Positions 1 through 9,154 of a DNA stretch of 46,210 bases are shown one piece after another. The stretch is from assembly GCA_016933055.1 (NCBI GenBank), contig JAFGBS010000026.1:1-46210 (forward strand), read 5' to 3'. The position numbers and the translations under genes were made by a program. Every line of letters starts with the position of its first letter. Position 1 is the stretch's first letter. Source of the DNA: Promethearchaeota archaeon. Its GTDB lineage: Archaea; Asgardarchaeota; Lokiarchaeia; Sigyniarchaeales; Promethearchaeaceae. The notes below the pieces were generated by a model. That model was not told where the DNA came from. It did no database searches and saw only the letters and a list, made by a program, of their open reading frames with translations.

Positions 1-192
1 AAAAAAAAAAAAAAGAACTAAGTTAGAGTTGCAGCAATTATTTAGCTTCTATTATTTTTTTCATCTTTTGACATAGTACCAAATCTACTCCGTAACGAAA
101 ATTAGTTTGTAAAAAAATTGGGATTGAATTTTTTATTCAAAAGTAAATATAAGGAAAAATAATATTGTAAATTTGAAAAACCATTTTTATTG

Positions 193-897
193 CTAAGGTT
201 TTTCTTTTTTTTCATCCAATTTATCTGCTTGATCAGATGAACTGTTATTATCAGAACTGGTTTGCTCTGATTCTTCTAAAATCGTAGCTTCCACGGGAAT
301 TGATTGGGGAGATTCTTTCTTTTTGGATACTATCACTTTCGCGGGTCTTAGTACATTTTCCCCTAAATAATAGCCTTTCTGAGCGATATTAATAACAGTA
401 TCTTCAGGATGTTGTTCATCGACCAATTTCATGAATACATCATGTTCTTTATAGTTAAAGGGAACATTAATTTCTTCAATTGGTTTTATTCCTAACCCCT
501 TTAATACTTGAAGAAATTGTTTTTGGAGAGATTTCAACCCATCTAGTAATTGTTCGTAGTCTTTCTTTGCGGTGGTTTCATACTTACTGATTGCTGCTTC
601 AAAGGAATCTACGATAGGCAAGAAATTACTAATAACCGAGACCTTTATATTGTATCTGCTATTTTCTATTCGTTTGAGTGCTATTTTTTGGCTATTCTCC
701 ATCTCAGCTTGAAGATACATTCGCTTTTTTTGGAGTTCCTCAATAGCAAATAAGGCATCGGTATATTTTTCCTCAAGACTCTTTGGTTTTGTTACCTTTT
801 TATTATTTTCTTCAATTTTTTCTTGTTTGTTTTGTTGACTGTTGTTTTCTTCCATGGAGTTCTCTTTTTTGTGCTTTGCTTTCTCCCTTTCTTTCAT
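193..897 (-). CDS. grpE: GrpE nucleotide exchange factor for DnaK
   Basis: Cytosolic co-chaperone that releases ADP from DnaK. The 234-residue protein has a low-complexity Lys/Glu/Asn-rich N-terminus (residues 1-40), a long helix typical of GrpE dimers (about 42-110, including VISNFLPIVDSFEAA), and the C-terminal beta domain with the family signature GYYLGENVLRPAKVIVSKK. The tail (about 195-234) is acidic, Ser-rich and probably disordered. Start ATG at 897 is preceded by GGTGTGAATT, a GTGA-type ribosome site; a second Met at residue 15 is possible. It is the last gene of a dnaK-dnaJ-grpE run, 23 nt after the dnaJ stop, so cotranscription is likely. Length is normal for the family. Confidence 0.95.
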   Translation of the reverse strand: MKEREKAKHKKENSMEENNSQQNKQEKIEENNKKVTKPKSLEEKYTDALFAIEELQKKRMYLQAEMENSQKIALKRIENSRYNIKVSVISNFLPIVDSFEAAISKYETTAKKDYEQLLDGLKSLQKQFLQVLKGLGIKPIEEINVPFNYKEHDVFMKLVDEQHPEDTVINIAQKGYYLGENVLRPAKVIVSKKKESPQSIPVEATILEESEQTSSDNNSSSDQADKLDEKKEKP

Positions 898-920
898 AAT
901 TCACACCTGTTCCGGATTTA

Positions 921-2048
921 TCAAGAAAATTTTTTATATTTTTTTGGAATTGTATTATTCAGTTGATCTACTAAAGTTTGTCCTTCTTTAGTCAATTTCT
1001 TATAATCTGGAATTATTACTTCCACTGCAACAATATGGTCTCCTCGCAATTCCAATCTGTTCAAACGAGAAAATCCTTTTCCTTTAATTCGAAATTCCGT
1101 GCCACTTTGAGTGCCTGGAGGAATTCTTATTTTTCCCTTGCCATCAATCGTTTCCACAGGGATATGTGCTCCTTTCATAGCATCAATAATGGATATTCTC
1201 TGACTACTTCTAATATCCAAATTATCTCGTATGAAGTGATCATGTGGTGCAACTCGGATTGTGATGTATAAATCTCCGGGAATTGCGTCTGTGGTGGGAA
1301 TGTGTCCCATTCCTTGGACTTTTAAGGACATTCCAGATTCCACACCAGGCGGAATCGATACATTGATCTTTTTATCAACACGAACTACTTTATCCCCTCT
1401 GCACGTCAGACACTTATTTTTTATAATTTGTCCTTCTCCACGACACTGGGGGCAAGTAGTTACTTGGACTACCCGTCCAAATAATGAAGAGCGTACTTCT
1501 TGCACTTCCCCACGTCCATTGCATCGATCACAAGTTATGGTCGAATTCGACCCTCGTGCTCCTGTACCATGACAATCTGGGCATGGTTCATATCTTTTTA
1601 TTTGAACATCCTTCTTTATTCCAAAGACTGCCTCTTCGAATGAAATCTCAATTCGCTGTTCAATATCCTCTCCATATTGTTGGCGTCTTCTCCGTGAAGT
1701 TCTTGAGGATGTGCGACTTGATCCAAAAGGACCAAATCCTTCCCCAAAAAACATATCAAAAATATCTGACATACTCGAGAACCCATCTCCTCCAAATCCA
1801 CCCATTTGTGGACCATCAAATCCAAATTGATCGTAGGCTCGTCTTCGTTCATCATCACTTAAAACTGAATAAGCTTCTTGGATCTCTTTGAATTTTTCCT
1901 TTGCGGCTTCCTTTCCTTCTTTATCTTTTGTTCGGTCAGGATGATGTTGTAAAGCTAGTTTTCTAAATGCTTGTTTGATTTCATCCTTGGTGGCATCACG
2001 CGAGATCCCTAATACTTCATAATAATCTCGTTTGTTTTTTTTACTCAT
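921..2048 (-). CDS. dnaJ: Chaperone protein DnaJ (type I Hsp40)
   Basis: Co-chaperone that delivers substrates to DnaK and stimulates its ATPase. All type I parts are present in order: J domain (residues about 7-72) with the HPD tripeptide in LQHHPDRTKD; a Gly/Phe-rich linker (about 75-115); the zinc domain with four Cys-rich repeats (CPDCHGTG, CDRCNGRG, CPQCRGEG, CLTCRGDK); and two C-terminal beta domains. The fourth repeat has diverged after CxxCxG. 375 residues is the normal length. It lies 80 nt downstream of dnaK and 23 nt upstream of grpE on the same strand. The ATG is preceded by an AGGTCA stretch. Confidence 0.97.
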   Translation of the reverse strand: MSKKNKRDYYEVLGISRDATKDEIKQAFRKLALQHHPDRTKDKEGKEAAKEKFKEIQEAYSVLSDDERRRAYDQFGFDGPQMGGFGGDGFSSMSDIFDMFFGEGFGPFGSSRTSSRTSRRRRQQYGEDIEQRIEISFEEAVFGIKKDVQIKRYEPCPDCHGTGARGSNSTITCDRCNGRGEVQEVRSSLFGRVVQVTTCPQCRGEGQIIKNKCLTCRGDKVVRVDKKINVSIPPGVESGMSLKVQGMGHIPTTDAIPGDLYITIRVAPHDHFIRDNLDIRSSQRISIIDAMKGAHIPVETIDGKGKIRIPPGTQSGTEFRIKGKGFSRLNRLELRGDHIVAVEVIIPDYKKLTKEGQTLVDQLNNTIPKKYKKFS

Positions 2049-2128
2049 TCTCTTGACCTGTAATTTTGTTTATTTGATTTGTAAAAATAGGTGAAAATAA
2101 GGGGGGGATCTATGGGTGAGGAGATTTC

Positions 2129-4084
2129 CTAATCTTCCTCTTCCCAATCTACATCTACTGATTTTTTCTTCTTCTTCTTTTTAGGGTCCTCTTCGTAAGT
2201 TGCACCACCTGCACCTTTCGATTTTGCAGCATCTTGTGCGGCACGAGCGAAATCTTCCGCGTTAAATCCCGCTCCTCCCGGACCACCGGCAGCACCACTT
2301 GCTTGATAAATTTTAGTCCCAAATTTTTGAACTGATTCGTTTAACGTGTCATAGGTCGATTTGATTTTAGTATAATCCTCGGTTTTCAATGCATCTTTGA
2401 CATCATCTATTGCTCGAACTAGTTCATTTTTTAATGCGTCATCCAATTTATCAGTGTGCTCTTTCATCAATTTCTCAGTTTGGTATACCAGAGATTCAGC
2501 GTTATTTCTAGTTTCTACCCGTTCTTTCTTTACCTTATCGTCTTCTTCGTATTTCTTTGCTTCCTCAACCATCTTTTGAACATCCTCATCTCTGAGATCT
2601 CCTTTATTACGTTCGATGGTGATTTTCTGTTCTTTACCAGTTCCCAAATCTTTTGCGGTCACATTAACAATTCCATTTTCATCAATCTCAAATTTCACTT
2701 CAATTTGCGGTACACCACGAGGAGCAGGAGGGATTCCTTCTAATCGAAATCGTCCAAGAGATAAATTATCTGCTGCCATAGGTCGTTCACCTTGTAATAC
2801 ATTTATCTCAACAGCCGGTTGATTATCCGCTGCAGTTGAGAAAACTTTCGCGCGTTCACATGGGATAGTGGTATTTCTTTCGATTAAGGGAGTTCTTACC
2901 CCCCCAAGAGTTTCAATTCCTAGAGTGAGTGGAGTTACATCTAATAACAATAATTCATCAACATCTCCAGCCATAACTGCAGCTTGTATAGCCGCTCCGA
3001 TTGCAACACATTCCATTGGATCAACACTACGCTCTGGCTCTTTACCGAAGAATTTCTTGAAAGTTTCTCGAACTGAGGGCATACGTGTTGGTCCCCCGAC
3101 AAGGATCACTTTATCTATGTTACTTGGAGAGAAACCCGCGTCATCAATTGCACGTTGCATCGGCGCTTCAAGGCGTTTCAATACAGGCGCAATTAACTCT
3201 TCGAGTTTTGCACGAGTAAGTTCTATATCTAAATGTAATGGACCATTTTCATTTTGCGAAATGAATGGAAGATTGATGTTCGTCGAGTATGATGTGGAGA
3301 GTTCAATTTTTGCTTTTTCACTAGCTTCCAACACACGCGCCATAGCCGTTGAATCATCTCTAAGAGATAGATTATTCTTCCTCTTGAACTCAGACACAAC
3401 CCAATCGACAATCATTTTGTCCATATCTGTCCCTCCGAGAGCTGTATCTCCAGAAGTACTTAATACTTCGAAAACACCTTTACCGTCAACGGCTCCCATT
3501 TCCATAATAGTAACATCAAAAGTTCCTCCACCAAGATCTAAAACACAAATCTTTAGTGTTTTTTCTTTACTCTTATCTAAACCATACGCAAGGCATGCAG
3601 CAGTGGGTTCATTTATGATACGAACAACTTCTAAACCAGCAATAGTCCCTGCATCTTTAGTTGCCGTACGCTGGGCGTCGTTAAAATACGCAGGTACTGT
3701 AATTACTGCTTTTTTAATAGGTTCTCCGACATAAGCTTCACTATCTACTTTAATTTTTGTCAGGATCATTGCAGAAATTTCTTGAGGTGTGAATTCTTTA
3801 TCGTCAATTTTTATTTTATACCCCGTACCCATTTTTCTTTTAATCGCATGAATCGTACGATCGGGATTAGATACAGCTTGACGGCGCGCAGGCTCCCCAA
3901 TGAGTCGTGTTCCATCTTTTGAAAATGCAACATATGAGGGGAAAGCTTTACCTCCTAAAGATACTCCCTCTGCGGATGGAATCACTTCAGGTTTTCCACC
4001 AACTACTATAGCAGCGGCAGAATTTGAGGTCCCTAAGTCAATCCCAATAATTCTTTCTTTCTTAGTTTTTTTATCTTCTGTCAT
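2129..4084 (-). CDS. dnaK: Chaperone protein DnaK (Hsp70)
   Basis: ATP-dependent cytosolic Hsp70. The nucleotide-binding domain opens with [14 protein letters not shown] and contains [28 protein letters not shown] and the [10 protein letters not shown] phosphate loop; the substrate-binding domain and helical lid follow (about 390-610). The tail has a Gly/Ala-rich stretch, seven lysines and ends VDVDWEEED, reminiscent of the EEVD-type tail. GTSNSAA instead of the bacterial GTTNS and the segment [11 protein letters not shown] are what I recall of Thermoplasma-type archaeal DnaK, so this looks like an archaeal lineage copy. The ATG follows AGTGAAGAAAA, a GTGA-type ribosome site. First gene of the dnaK-dnaJ-grpE operon. 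Confidence 0.98.
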   Translation of the reverse strand: MTEDKKTKKERIIGIDLGTSNSAAAIVVGGKPEVIPSAEGVSLGGKAFPSYVAFSKDGTRLIGEPARRQAVSNPDRTIHAIKRKMGTGYKIKIDDKEFTPQEISAMILTKIKVDSEAYVGEPIKKAVITVPAYFNDAQRTATKDAGTIAGLEVVRIINEPTAACLAYGLDKSKEKTLKICVLDLGGGTFDVTIMEMGAVDGKGVFEVLSTSGDTALGGTDMDKMIVDWVVSEFKRKNNLSLRDDSTAMARVLEASEKAKIELSTSYSTNINLPFISQNENGPLHLDIELTRAKLEELIAPVLKRLEAPMQRAIDDAGFSPSNIDKVILVGGPTRMPSVRETFKKFFGKEPERSVDPMECVAIGAAIQAAVMAGDVDELLLLDVTPLTLGIETLGGVRTPLIERNTTIPCERAKVFSTAADNQPAVEINVLQGERPMAADNLSLGRFRLEGIPPAPRGVPQIEVKFEIDENGIVNVTAKDLGTGKEQKITIERNKGDLRDEDVQKMVEEAKKYEEDDKVKKERVETRNNAESLVYQTEKLMKEHTDKLDDALKNELVRAIDDVKDALKTEDYTKIKSTYDTLNESVQKFGTKIYQASGAAGGPGGAGFNAEDFARAAQDAAKSKGAGGATYEEDPKKKKKKKSVDVDWEEED

Positions 4085-4129
4085 TTTTCTTCACTAATGA
4101 TTGTTAACTTTTGGTTAATTAAAACAAAC

Positions 4130-4139
4130 CTTTATAGTA
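4130..4139 (-). promoter_or_regulatory. Possible TATA box of the dnaK operon
   Basis: On the minus strand an ACTATAAAGG element lies about 46 nt upstream of the dnaK ATG. That spacing suits an archaeal TATA box with a short leader. No CIRCE-like inverted repeat was seen, and no hrcA lies nearby in the window. The call rests on AT-rich similarity only. Confidence 0.35.
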
Positions 4140-4370
4140 ATATTATTTATTCTTTCTTAAAAGGCTAACGATTTTGTCATCTAGAGAAATAATCAATATC
4201 TTGGATTTTTTCTAGAAGAGGAGATAAGGAAATTGATACAAATGTTCCCTGTTTCATACGATAAATCATTATTTCCTAACAGACGGGATTAAGAAAATTT
4301 TGGATTAATATAATGACAATGATTTTTTTCCTATGGATTGTGAAAGAAATTCTTTCATTATTTCTACTTA

Positions 4371-5285
4371 TCACATGAGTTTAGTTTTTTGAAAAACGAG
4401 ACAATAATGATGATGTACATTAGAAATATAGGTATTAGGATATCCCCATATCCCTAATTTTTTATCGCTCTGACACCATATCATTTCCTGACGTAATGAA
4501 AATGAACCTTGTTCTCGCATTTTCAAAGCAAATTCCCATGCTAATGGATAAAATTGCTGCTTCTCTTTAAGAGTGTTTTGCATAATTACTACACAATAAC
4601 CATTGTCTTTCATTGCTTCTGCTATTTTGCTATATATATCTAGCAATGTATCCAAAAATTCATTATAATCTTCGATATTGCCTAGATCCTTTTCGAGTGT
4701 GCTAAATGTTGCGTCATAACCTTTTGCGATTCGATCTTTCTGTGTTGAATCTGAACCTCCTCGAGAATGATCCAGCATATCCCAATATGGTGGTGAACTA
4801 ATACAGAAATCAAATTTAGGTAATGTGGAGATTGTATCGATGCAATGAACATCTCCCAAAATTACATATTGATTAGTTCTTTTAGCGCCAATTTCAGCCC
4901 ATTTCTCTGATAGTTCGAAACCTATAGCGTTTCTCTCCACGGATTGTGCTGCAACCAAGGTGGAAGCAGTGCCACAGAAAGGATCAAGTACCCATGCACC
5001 TTTTTTGGTGAAAAATTTGATGAAACGGGCTATCAAATCCTCAGGGTATTTTGCTGGATGAAGGTCCTCTCCTTTCTTTTTATCTCTTGGTTTTGGTTTG
5101 TGAATGAACCAACTACGTGAGAAATGGATCCATTCTTTTCCCGTGAGATGATTTAGGGTATTTCTGGGGTGATAGGTCCCTCGTTCAGATACAATTACTG
5201 AATCGGGTTCTGCGGGTTGTTGATAAAATGGTGGGAACTTAAAGTCTAGATTTTGCTTCCAACGGATTAAATTATTTGATTTCAT
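4371..5285 (-). CDS. Solitary site-specific DNA methyltransferase (N4-cytosine/N6-adenine type)
   Basis: SAM-dependent amino-methyltransferase acting on DNA (PF01555-like). The SAM-binding motif VLDPFCGTAST is at residues 99-109, preceded by HPAKYPEDLI (motif X region), and the catalytic SPPYW is at 164-168. SPPY often marks N4-cytosine enzymes, but N6-adenine cannot be excluded. The order motif I then motif IV differs from the classic beta class, where IV comes first. There is no restriction endonuclease beside it: neighbours are dnaK, divergent across a 286-bp gap, and a flippase. An epigenetic or host-marking role is therefore as likely as restriction-modification. The target sequence cannot be inferred. 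Confidence 0.85.
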   Translation of the reverse strand: MKSNNLIRWKQNLDFKFPPFYQQPAEPDSVIVSERGTYHPRNTLNHLTGKEWIHFSRSWFIHKPKPRDKKKGEDLHPAKYPEDLIARFIKFFTKKGAWVLDPFCGTASTLVAAQSVERNAIGFELSEKWAEIGAKRTNQYVILGDVHCIDTISTLPKFDFCISSPPYWDMLDHSRGGSDSTQKDRIAKGYDATFSTLEKDLGNIEDYNEFLDTLLDIYSKIAEAMKDNGYCVVIMQNTLKEKQQFYPLAWEFALKMREQGSFSLRQEMIWCQSDKKLGIWGYPNTYISNVHHHYCLVFQKTKLM

Positions 5286-5395
5286 CCCAAATCTACTATT
5301 TTAGCATGTACTTAAAAAGATAAAAAACCTTATAAAAAAAATACATGCATTATGATTGAACCTTGTTGGTGAATTTATAGATTAAGGAAGGTGAT

Positions 5396-7270
5396 TTAAG
5401 ACGAGCTTTTTACTATAGGTTTTTCTACAGGGATATGGAGGGCTTTATGTTTTAGTTCCATTAACTCGTTGATTTCCTTTTGCACATTTGTGTGATCCAA
5501 ACCTACTTTATTATAAAACTGAGCACGTTTTGAATCCTCTTTTGTGGGTAGTCCAAATCCCCGTGCAATCCAGTAGATCAAATCCACAATAAGTTTAGAG
5601 GGTCCCGAAATATCCCTTGCCTTCCTTAGGGATTTAATCGTTTCTATATCCCAACCACCTAACAAGGCATGAATGGGGAAAAATACTAAGAATGGGCCAA
5701 CTATTAATGACCCAATGATAATAATAATAGACGAGAGTGCAGTACTCATATATACGGTCAATATGGGTAATAAAAAGTAACTGGCAATATACAATAATAG
5801 GATTTCTGCAAAAGCAGCAAGTAAGGGGGAAATGAGGGTTTGCCATTGGTTGATTCTCAATTCTGGAACACGTTTTCGTACAAGGAAAAGGCTTATTATC
5901 CATTTTACAATCCATCCCACTCCGAGGGAAATTACAAATGCTAATCCCCCTATCTGAGGTATCCAGTAAATTAAAAGGAACAACGTTCCAATGCGGATAA
6001 TTTGTTCTATTAAAATACCCACAATCGTGTATTCTGGTTTTCCAGATGCAATTAGGACGGTATCATTCACACTCGCAAGAACTTCCATCCAACGGAATCC
6101 TACGAGGATTTGGATGAGAATTATCGCATTTTTATAGTAAGAACCGGCGATGTTCCCTAATAGTGGTGCAATTGCTATGATGAATGCTCCTAAGAACCCA
6201 TTCACCATCGATGACCATCTATACTGCTGGTTGATGTAGTTGCGTGTGAGTGCAAATTTTCTATTGTGATAGGCTTCTGCTAGGGAGGATGTAGTAGGGA
6301 ATGAAAATGTTGATAGAGCACTACTAATTAATTGTGCTACATAGAACAAGCCAATAATAGTGGAGTAATTCGGTAGGAAATTAGTATAAATTAATACGAC
6401 AATAAGATTAGCACCTGGCACAATTAAACTGGGAACTAATGAACGTAATCCAAACCATAAGCTATTTTTTATTACATCTTTATCTACTCGAGGAATAAAC
6501 ACATCCACAAGTTTTATACGCGGATCAATTTTTTGTAAAACAGGTAAGGTCCATTTAGCAGCGATCGCTGCTGCGATGAAGTCATCAGCATAAGCTCCGA
6601 CAATACTCCCTATTGTTATTCCCATTAGTTCCCCAATGCCGGGTAATGCCCGTCCAATATACTTGCCAGCAAACACAAATGCAATCCGGGTGCTGGATTC
6701 AAGGATTACACCTTGGAAAAATCTCACCATAGAACTTTTATGAAATTGTTGGTAAGACTCCAATGTAGCTCGAAATACTCCTAAAAATCCAGGATACTGT
6801 ATTGTACTATGAAGTAGAAGAAAATAGGAAGCATATGCTAAATTTGATTCGTTGACACCCCCATATAGAACCCAAATGGCAATACCTGTCACTTGAAGCA
6901 AGCCCGAAATCATTTGGAACCAAATGAAAAATCGAATATAATGCAAGGATTTTAGTGGTTCTTTTACAGCGATTTCACCGATGAATCTTTGTAATGCCGA
7001 TCCGATCCCCAAATCAGCCAAAATAAATGTTAAATAAAATAATTGGGTTGTCATTTCCTGCCATCCGAGGGTTTCAGGATACGGATAAACATATCTTGGT
7101 AGAAGATATAAATTAATAACAACACCAAAAAGAATGGTTAAGACTATCAGAGTTAGATTATATAAGAGTCCTCCAAGAGGCCTATGAAACCCCACTTCAT
7201 CCCATAAACGTTCTTGAGTGGTATGAACATCCATCTTGTCATCTTGTACAGCTTTACTCTTAGCCCTCAT
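5396..7270 (-). CDS. Polysaccharide/oligosaccharide flippase-like membrane protein (MOP superfamily)
   Basis: Polytopic membrane protein of about 620 residues with roughly 12-14 hydrophobic helices and a charged C-terminal cytoplasmic tail (last about 90 residues). The early segment YLTFILADLGIGSALQRFIGE resembles Wzx/MurJ-type transporters of the multidrug/oligosaccharidyl-lipid/polysaccharide superfamily, which flip lipid-linked sugars across the membrane. The extra 150 or so residues beyond a typical Wzx are mostly the N-terminal leader and the C-terminal tail. I chose the ATG at 7270 over the TTG one codon upstream. No glycosyltransferase genes adjoin it, so its substrate is unknown. Confidence 0.8.
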   Translation of the reverse strand: MRAKSKAVQDDKMDVHTTQERLWDEVGFHRPLGGLLYNLTLIVLTILFGVVINLYLLPRYVYPYPETLGWQEMTTQLFYLTFILADLGIGSALQRFIGEIAVKEPLKSLHYIRFFIWFQMISGLLQVTGIAIWVLYGGVNESNLAYASYFLLLHSTIQYPGFLGVFRATLESYQQFHKSSMVRFFQGVILESSTRIAFVFAGKYIGRALPGIGELMGITIGSIVGAYADDFIAAAIAAKWTLPVLQKIDPRIKLVDVFIPRVDKDVIKNSLWFGLRSLVPSLIVPGANLIVVLIYTNFLPNYSTIIGLFYVAQLISSALSTFSFPTTSSLAEAYHNRKFALTRNYINQQYRWSSMVNGFLGAFIIAIAPLLGNIAGSYYKNAIILIQILVGFRWMEVLASVNDTVLIASGKPEYTIVGILIEQIIRIGTLFLLIYWIPQIGGLAFVISLGVGWIVKWIISLFLVRKRVPELRINQWQTLISPLLAAFAEILLLYIASYFLLPILTVYMSTALSSIIIIIGSLIVGPFLVFFPIHALLGGWDIETIKSLRKARDISGPSKLIVDLIYWIARGFGLPTKEDSKRAQFYNKVGLDHTNVQKEINELMELKHKALHIPVEKPIVKSSS

Positions 7271-7559
7271 CAATATTGCCCCGTTCTTTTTCGCATTTTT
7301 TTAATTTTGTCAACAATTAAATTATTTGTCTAGGATTTTGTTTGAAAGAATAAATTAATTACGAACTTAAAAAATTATCGATGATTTATATTATTAAGTA
7401 TTGCAAGAATTATTGGAATCTTCCCAATATCTGCATAATACATTCTGTCGGGGGCTACAACTCTCCCTAAATCCTAAAGAAGATGGTTATCTACACTTTT
7501 ACAATTTCCTTACTTTCTCTAATGAGAAGATTAAAAACATCACAAAAAAATTCTAATGT

Positions 7560-7901
7560 ATGGATCATTACAATTTTTCTGCTGTTAAGGAAGAAGCGGT
7601 TACCGATTTTGGATCCACAAAAACCACTATACGAATATTGATCGAACCAAATCATGCACCAAATTTCATTATGAGGAGATTTGAAATTCAACCTGGAGGG
7701 AATATTGGTATCCATAATCATTGGAATGAGCATGAGATATATATCCTCGCAGGAGAAATGGATCTCCTCGATAAAGATGGAAATAAAACTCATGTAGTAG
7801 AAAATGATTTTGTTTTTATGCCCCCTAATGAACTGCATGGGTATCTAAATGAATCAGATAAGCCAGTTATTTTTCTCTGCGTAGTACCCAAATCGAAATG
7901 A
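7560..7901 (+). CDS. Small single-domain cupin protein
   Basis: 113-residue cupin_2 barrel. Motif 1 is seen as GGNIGIHNHWNEHEIYILAG, supplying two His and one Glu metal ligands (HNH then E), and motif 2 as NDFVFMPPNELHGYLN, supplying the last His. Such proteins bind a divalent metal and range from sugar isomerases to dioxygenases and sensors, so substrate is not predictable. The ATG is preceded by a long A-run with no clear Shine-Dalgarno site. It is followed about 100 nt later by the pterin dehydratase gene on the same strand. Confidence 0.88.
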   Translation: MDHYNFSAVKEEAVTDFGSTKTTIRILIEPNHAPNFIMRRFEIQPGGNIGIHNHWNEHEIYILAGEMDLLDKDGNKTHVVENDFVFMPPNELHGYLNESDKPVIFLCVVPKSK

Positions 7902-8007
7902 CCTAATTGAATCCAGGAAATATGGTTTATTTTTTTAATTTGTTTGCGCCGAATACAAATACTTCATAAGAAATGACTTTAGTTACTTGCATCGGTTATT
8001 CACTCGT

Positions 8008-8346
8008 ATGGAGCCTTTAACCGAAAAAAAATGCGTACCCTGTGAGGGAAAAATTTCTCCATTATCTGAATCCCAAGAAAAAAAATACTTACAACAGGTT
8101 TCTGGGTGGGAACTTAATCATGAGGGAATTCACCGTATTTCAAAAAAATTCATATTTAAGGACTTTAAAGAAAGTATGCAATTTGTGACTGCAGTAGCAG
8201 ATCTAGCCGAAGAAGAGGGGCACCATCCTGACATTCACATTTATTATAACCATGTGAACTTAGAACTGCATACACATGCGATAAAGGGATTGCATCAAAA
8301 TGATTTCATTTTAGCTTCGAAGATTAATAAGATCAACAAATACTAA
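8008..8346 (+). CDS. Pterin-4a-carbinolamine dehydratase
   Basis: 112-residue protein of the PCD/DCoH family, which dehydrates 4a-hydroxytetrahydropterin. The active-site signature is clear: EEEGHHPDIHIYYNHV, then His-Thr-His and a downstream Asp (LHQNDF). The N-terminus KKCVPCEGKISPLS is the usual PCD start. A TTG at 7987 extends the frame by seven residues, but the ATG at 8008 gives the standard family N-terminus. No aromatic amino-acid hydroxylase is present nearby; in archaea such proteins may instead serve in pterin (methanopterin or molybdopterin) metabolism, which would fit the convergent MBL-fold neighbour. That role is inference. Confidence 0.93.
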   Translation: MEPLTEKKCVPCEGKISPLSESQEKKYLQQVSGWELNHEGIHRISKKFIFKDFKESMQFVTAVADLAEEEGHHPDIHIYYNHVNLELHTHAIKGLHQNDFILASKINKINKY

Positions 8347-8361
8347 AAAAAAACTCAACAG

Positions 8362-9024
8362 CTATAAATTTATGATTGTCCCCACCCCTCCTTGAATATA
8401 TTTCTTAGGGAATTGCTTTTTAATTGTCTTAATATGTTGTGTGCAATGAGTAGGGCAAATAATACTTAGTGGATCCACCAATCTAAATTCATTGAAACCA
8501 TGTAAACCTCCGATTAATGCATATGGATTGCCAAATTCTGTGCATTTCTTAAGAATTTGACTCACACCCGAATGAGAGCATCCTGCGACAGCGATCATTC
8601 CCTTATTCGTGCCGAAATATAAAGATTGTTCAACCAATCCACGTCTTCCCTCGCACAACAACAAACCAGACGAAAAAATTTTATCAGTTATTTGTGTCGC
8701 ATCCTCTAAAACACGTACTTTGTTTTTATATATGGAATGACCGATCTCAATTGGAACGAAGACATCTGCATGTGTGTTTAAGTCCATTACAGAAAAAAGT
8801 CCTCCCATGTGGTCCCCGTGTTGGTGAGACACAAATATCAGATCAGCATCATTAGGATCTATATTCAATTTTTCCATATTTGAGAGGAGTATTTGTGGTT
8901 TAGTTCCCGTATCAAAGAGTATTTGATTTTCGAGAGTTTCAATATAGCAAGAAAATCCCCAATCTGCAACCAAATCACTACTTCTAGTGGTATTATCATA
9001 TACAATTGTAATTTTGACATTCAT
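8362..9024 (-). CDS. Metallo-beta-lactamase-fold hydrolase, dihydropterin-type (COG1237-like)
   Basis: 220-residue MBL-fold protein. The di-metal site is seen as SHQHGDHMGG (HxHxDH at residues 67-72), then GCSHSG and, near the end, CPTHCT and a terminal GGVGTIINL. The N-terminus ITIVYDNTTR and this C-terminal pattern match what I know of COG1237, the family annotated as 7,8-dihydropterin-6-methyl-4-(beta-D-ribofuranosyl)aminobenzene 5'-phosphate synthase, an activity tied to methanopterin synthesis. The specific reaction is not proven by sequence. Its stop lies 15 nt from that of the pterin dehydratase, in convergent orientation. Confidence 0.85.
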   Translation of the reverse strand: MNVKITIVYDNTTRSSDLVADWGFSCYIETLENQILFDTGTKPQILLSNMEKLNIDPNDADLIFVSHQHGDHMGGLFSVMDLNTHADVFVPIEIGHSIYKNKVRVLEDATQITDKIFSSGLLLCEGRRGLVEQSLYFGTNKGMIAVAGCSHSGVSQILKKCTEFGNPYALIGGLHGFNEFRLVDPLSIICPTHCTQHIKTIKKQFPKKYIQGGVGTIINL

Positions 9025-9154
9025 AAGCTAGTACTAAATATATGCTTATAAAGAAAAATATACTGAAAAAAGTACGAAAAAAAGAGAAGAAAAGCTAAAA
9101 AAATTCGCAGTAAGTATGAAAAAAAAAAATTTAAAAAGAATTACTCAACATAGA

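Noticed and set aside
1484..1891. Plus-strand frames opposite dnaJ (also 978-1271, 1261-1572)
   Set aside because: Shadows of dnaJ, mutually overlapping and without domains.
2868..3734. 288-residue plus-strand frame opposite dnaK
   Set aside because: Antisense shadow of a strongly conserved gene; composition (Ser/Arg/Ile-rich) has no domain.
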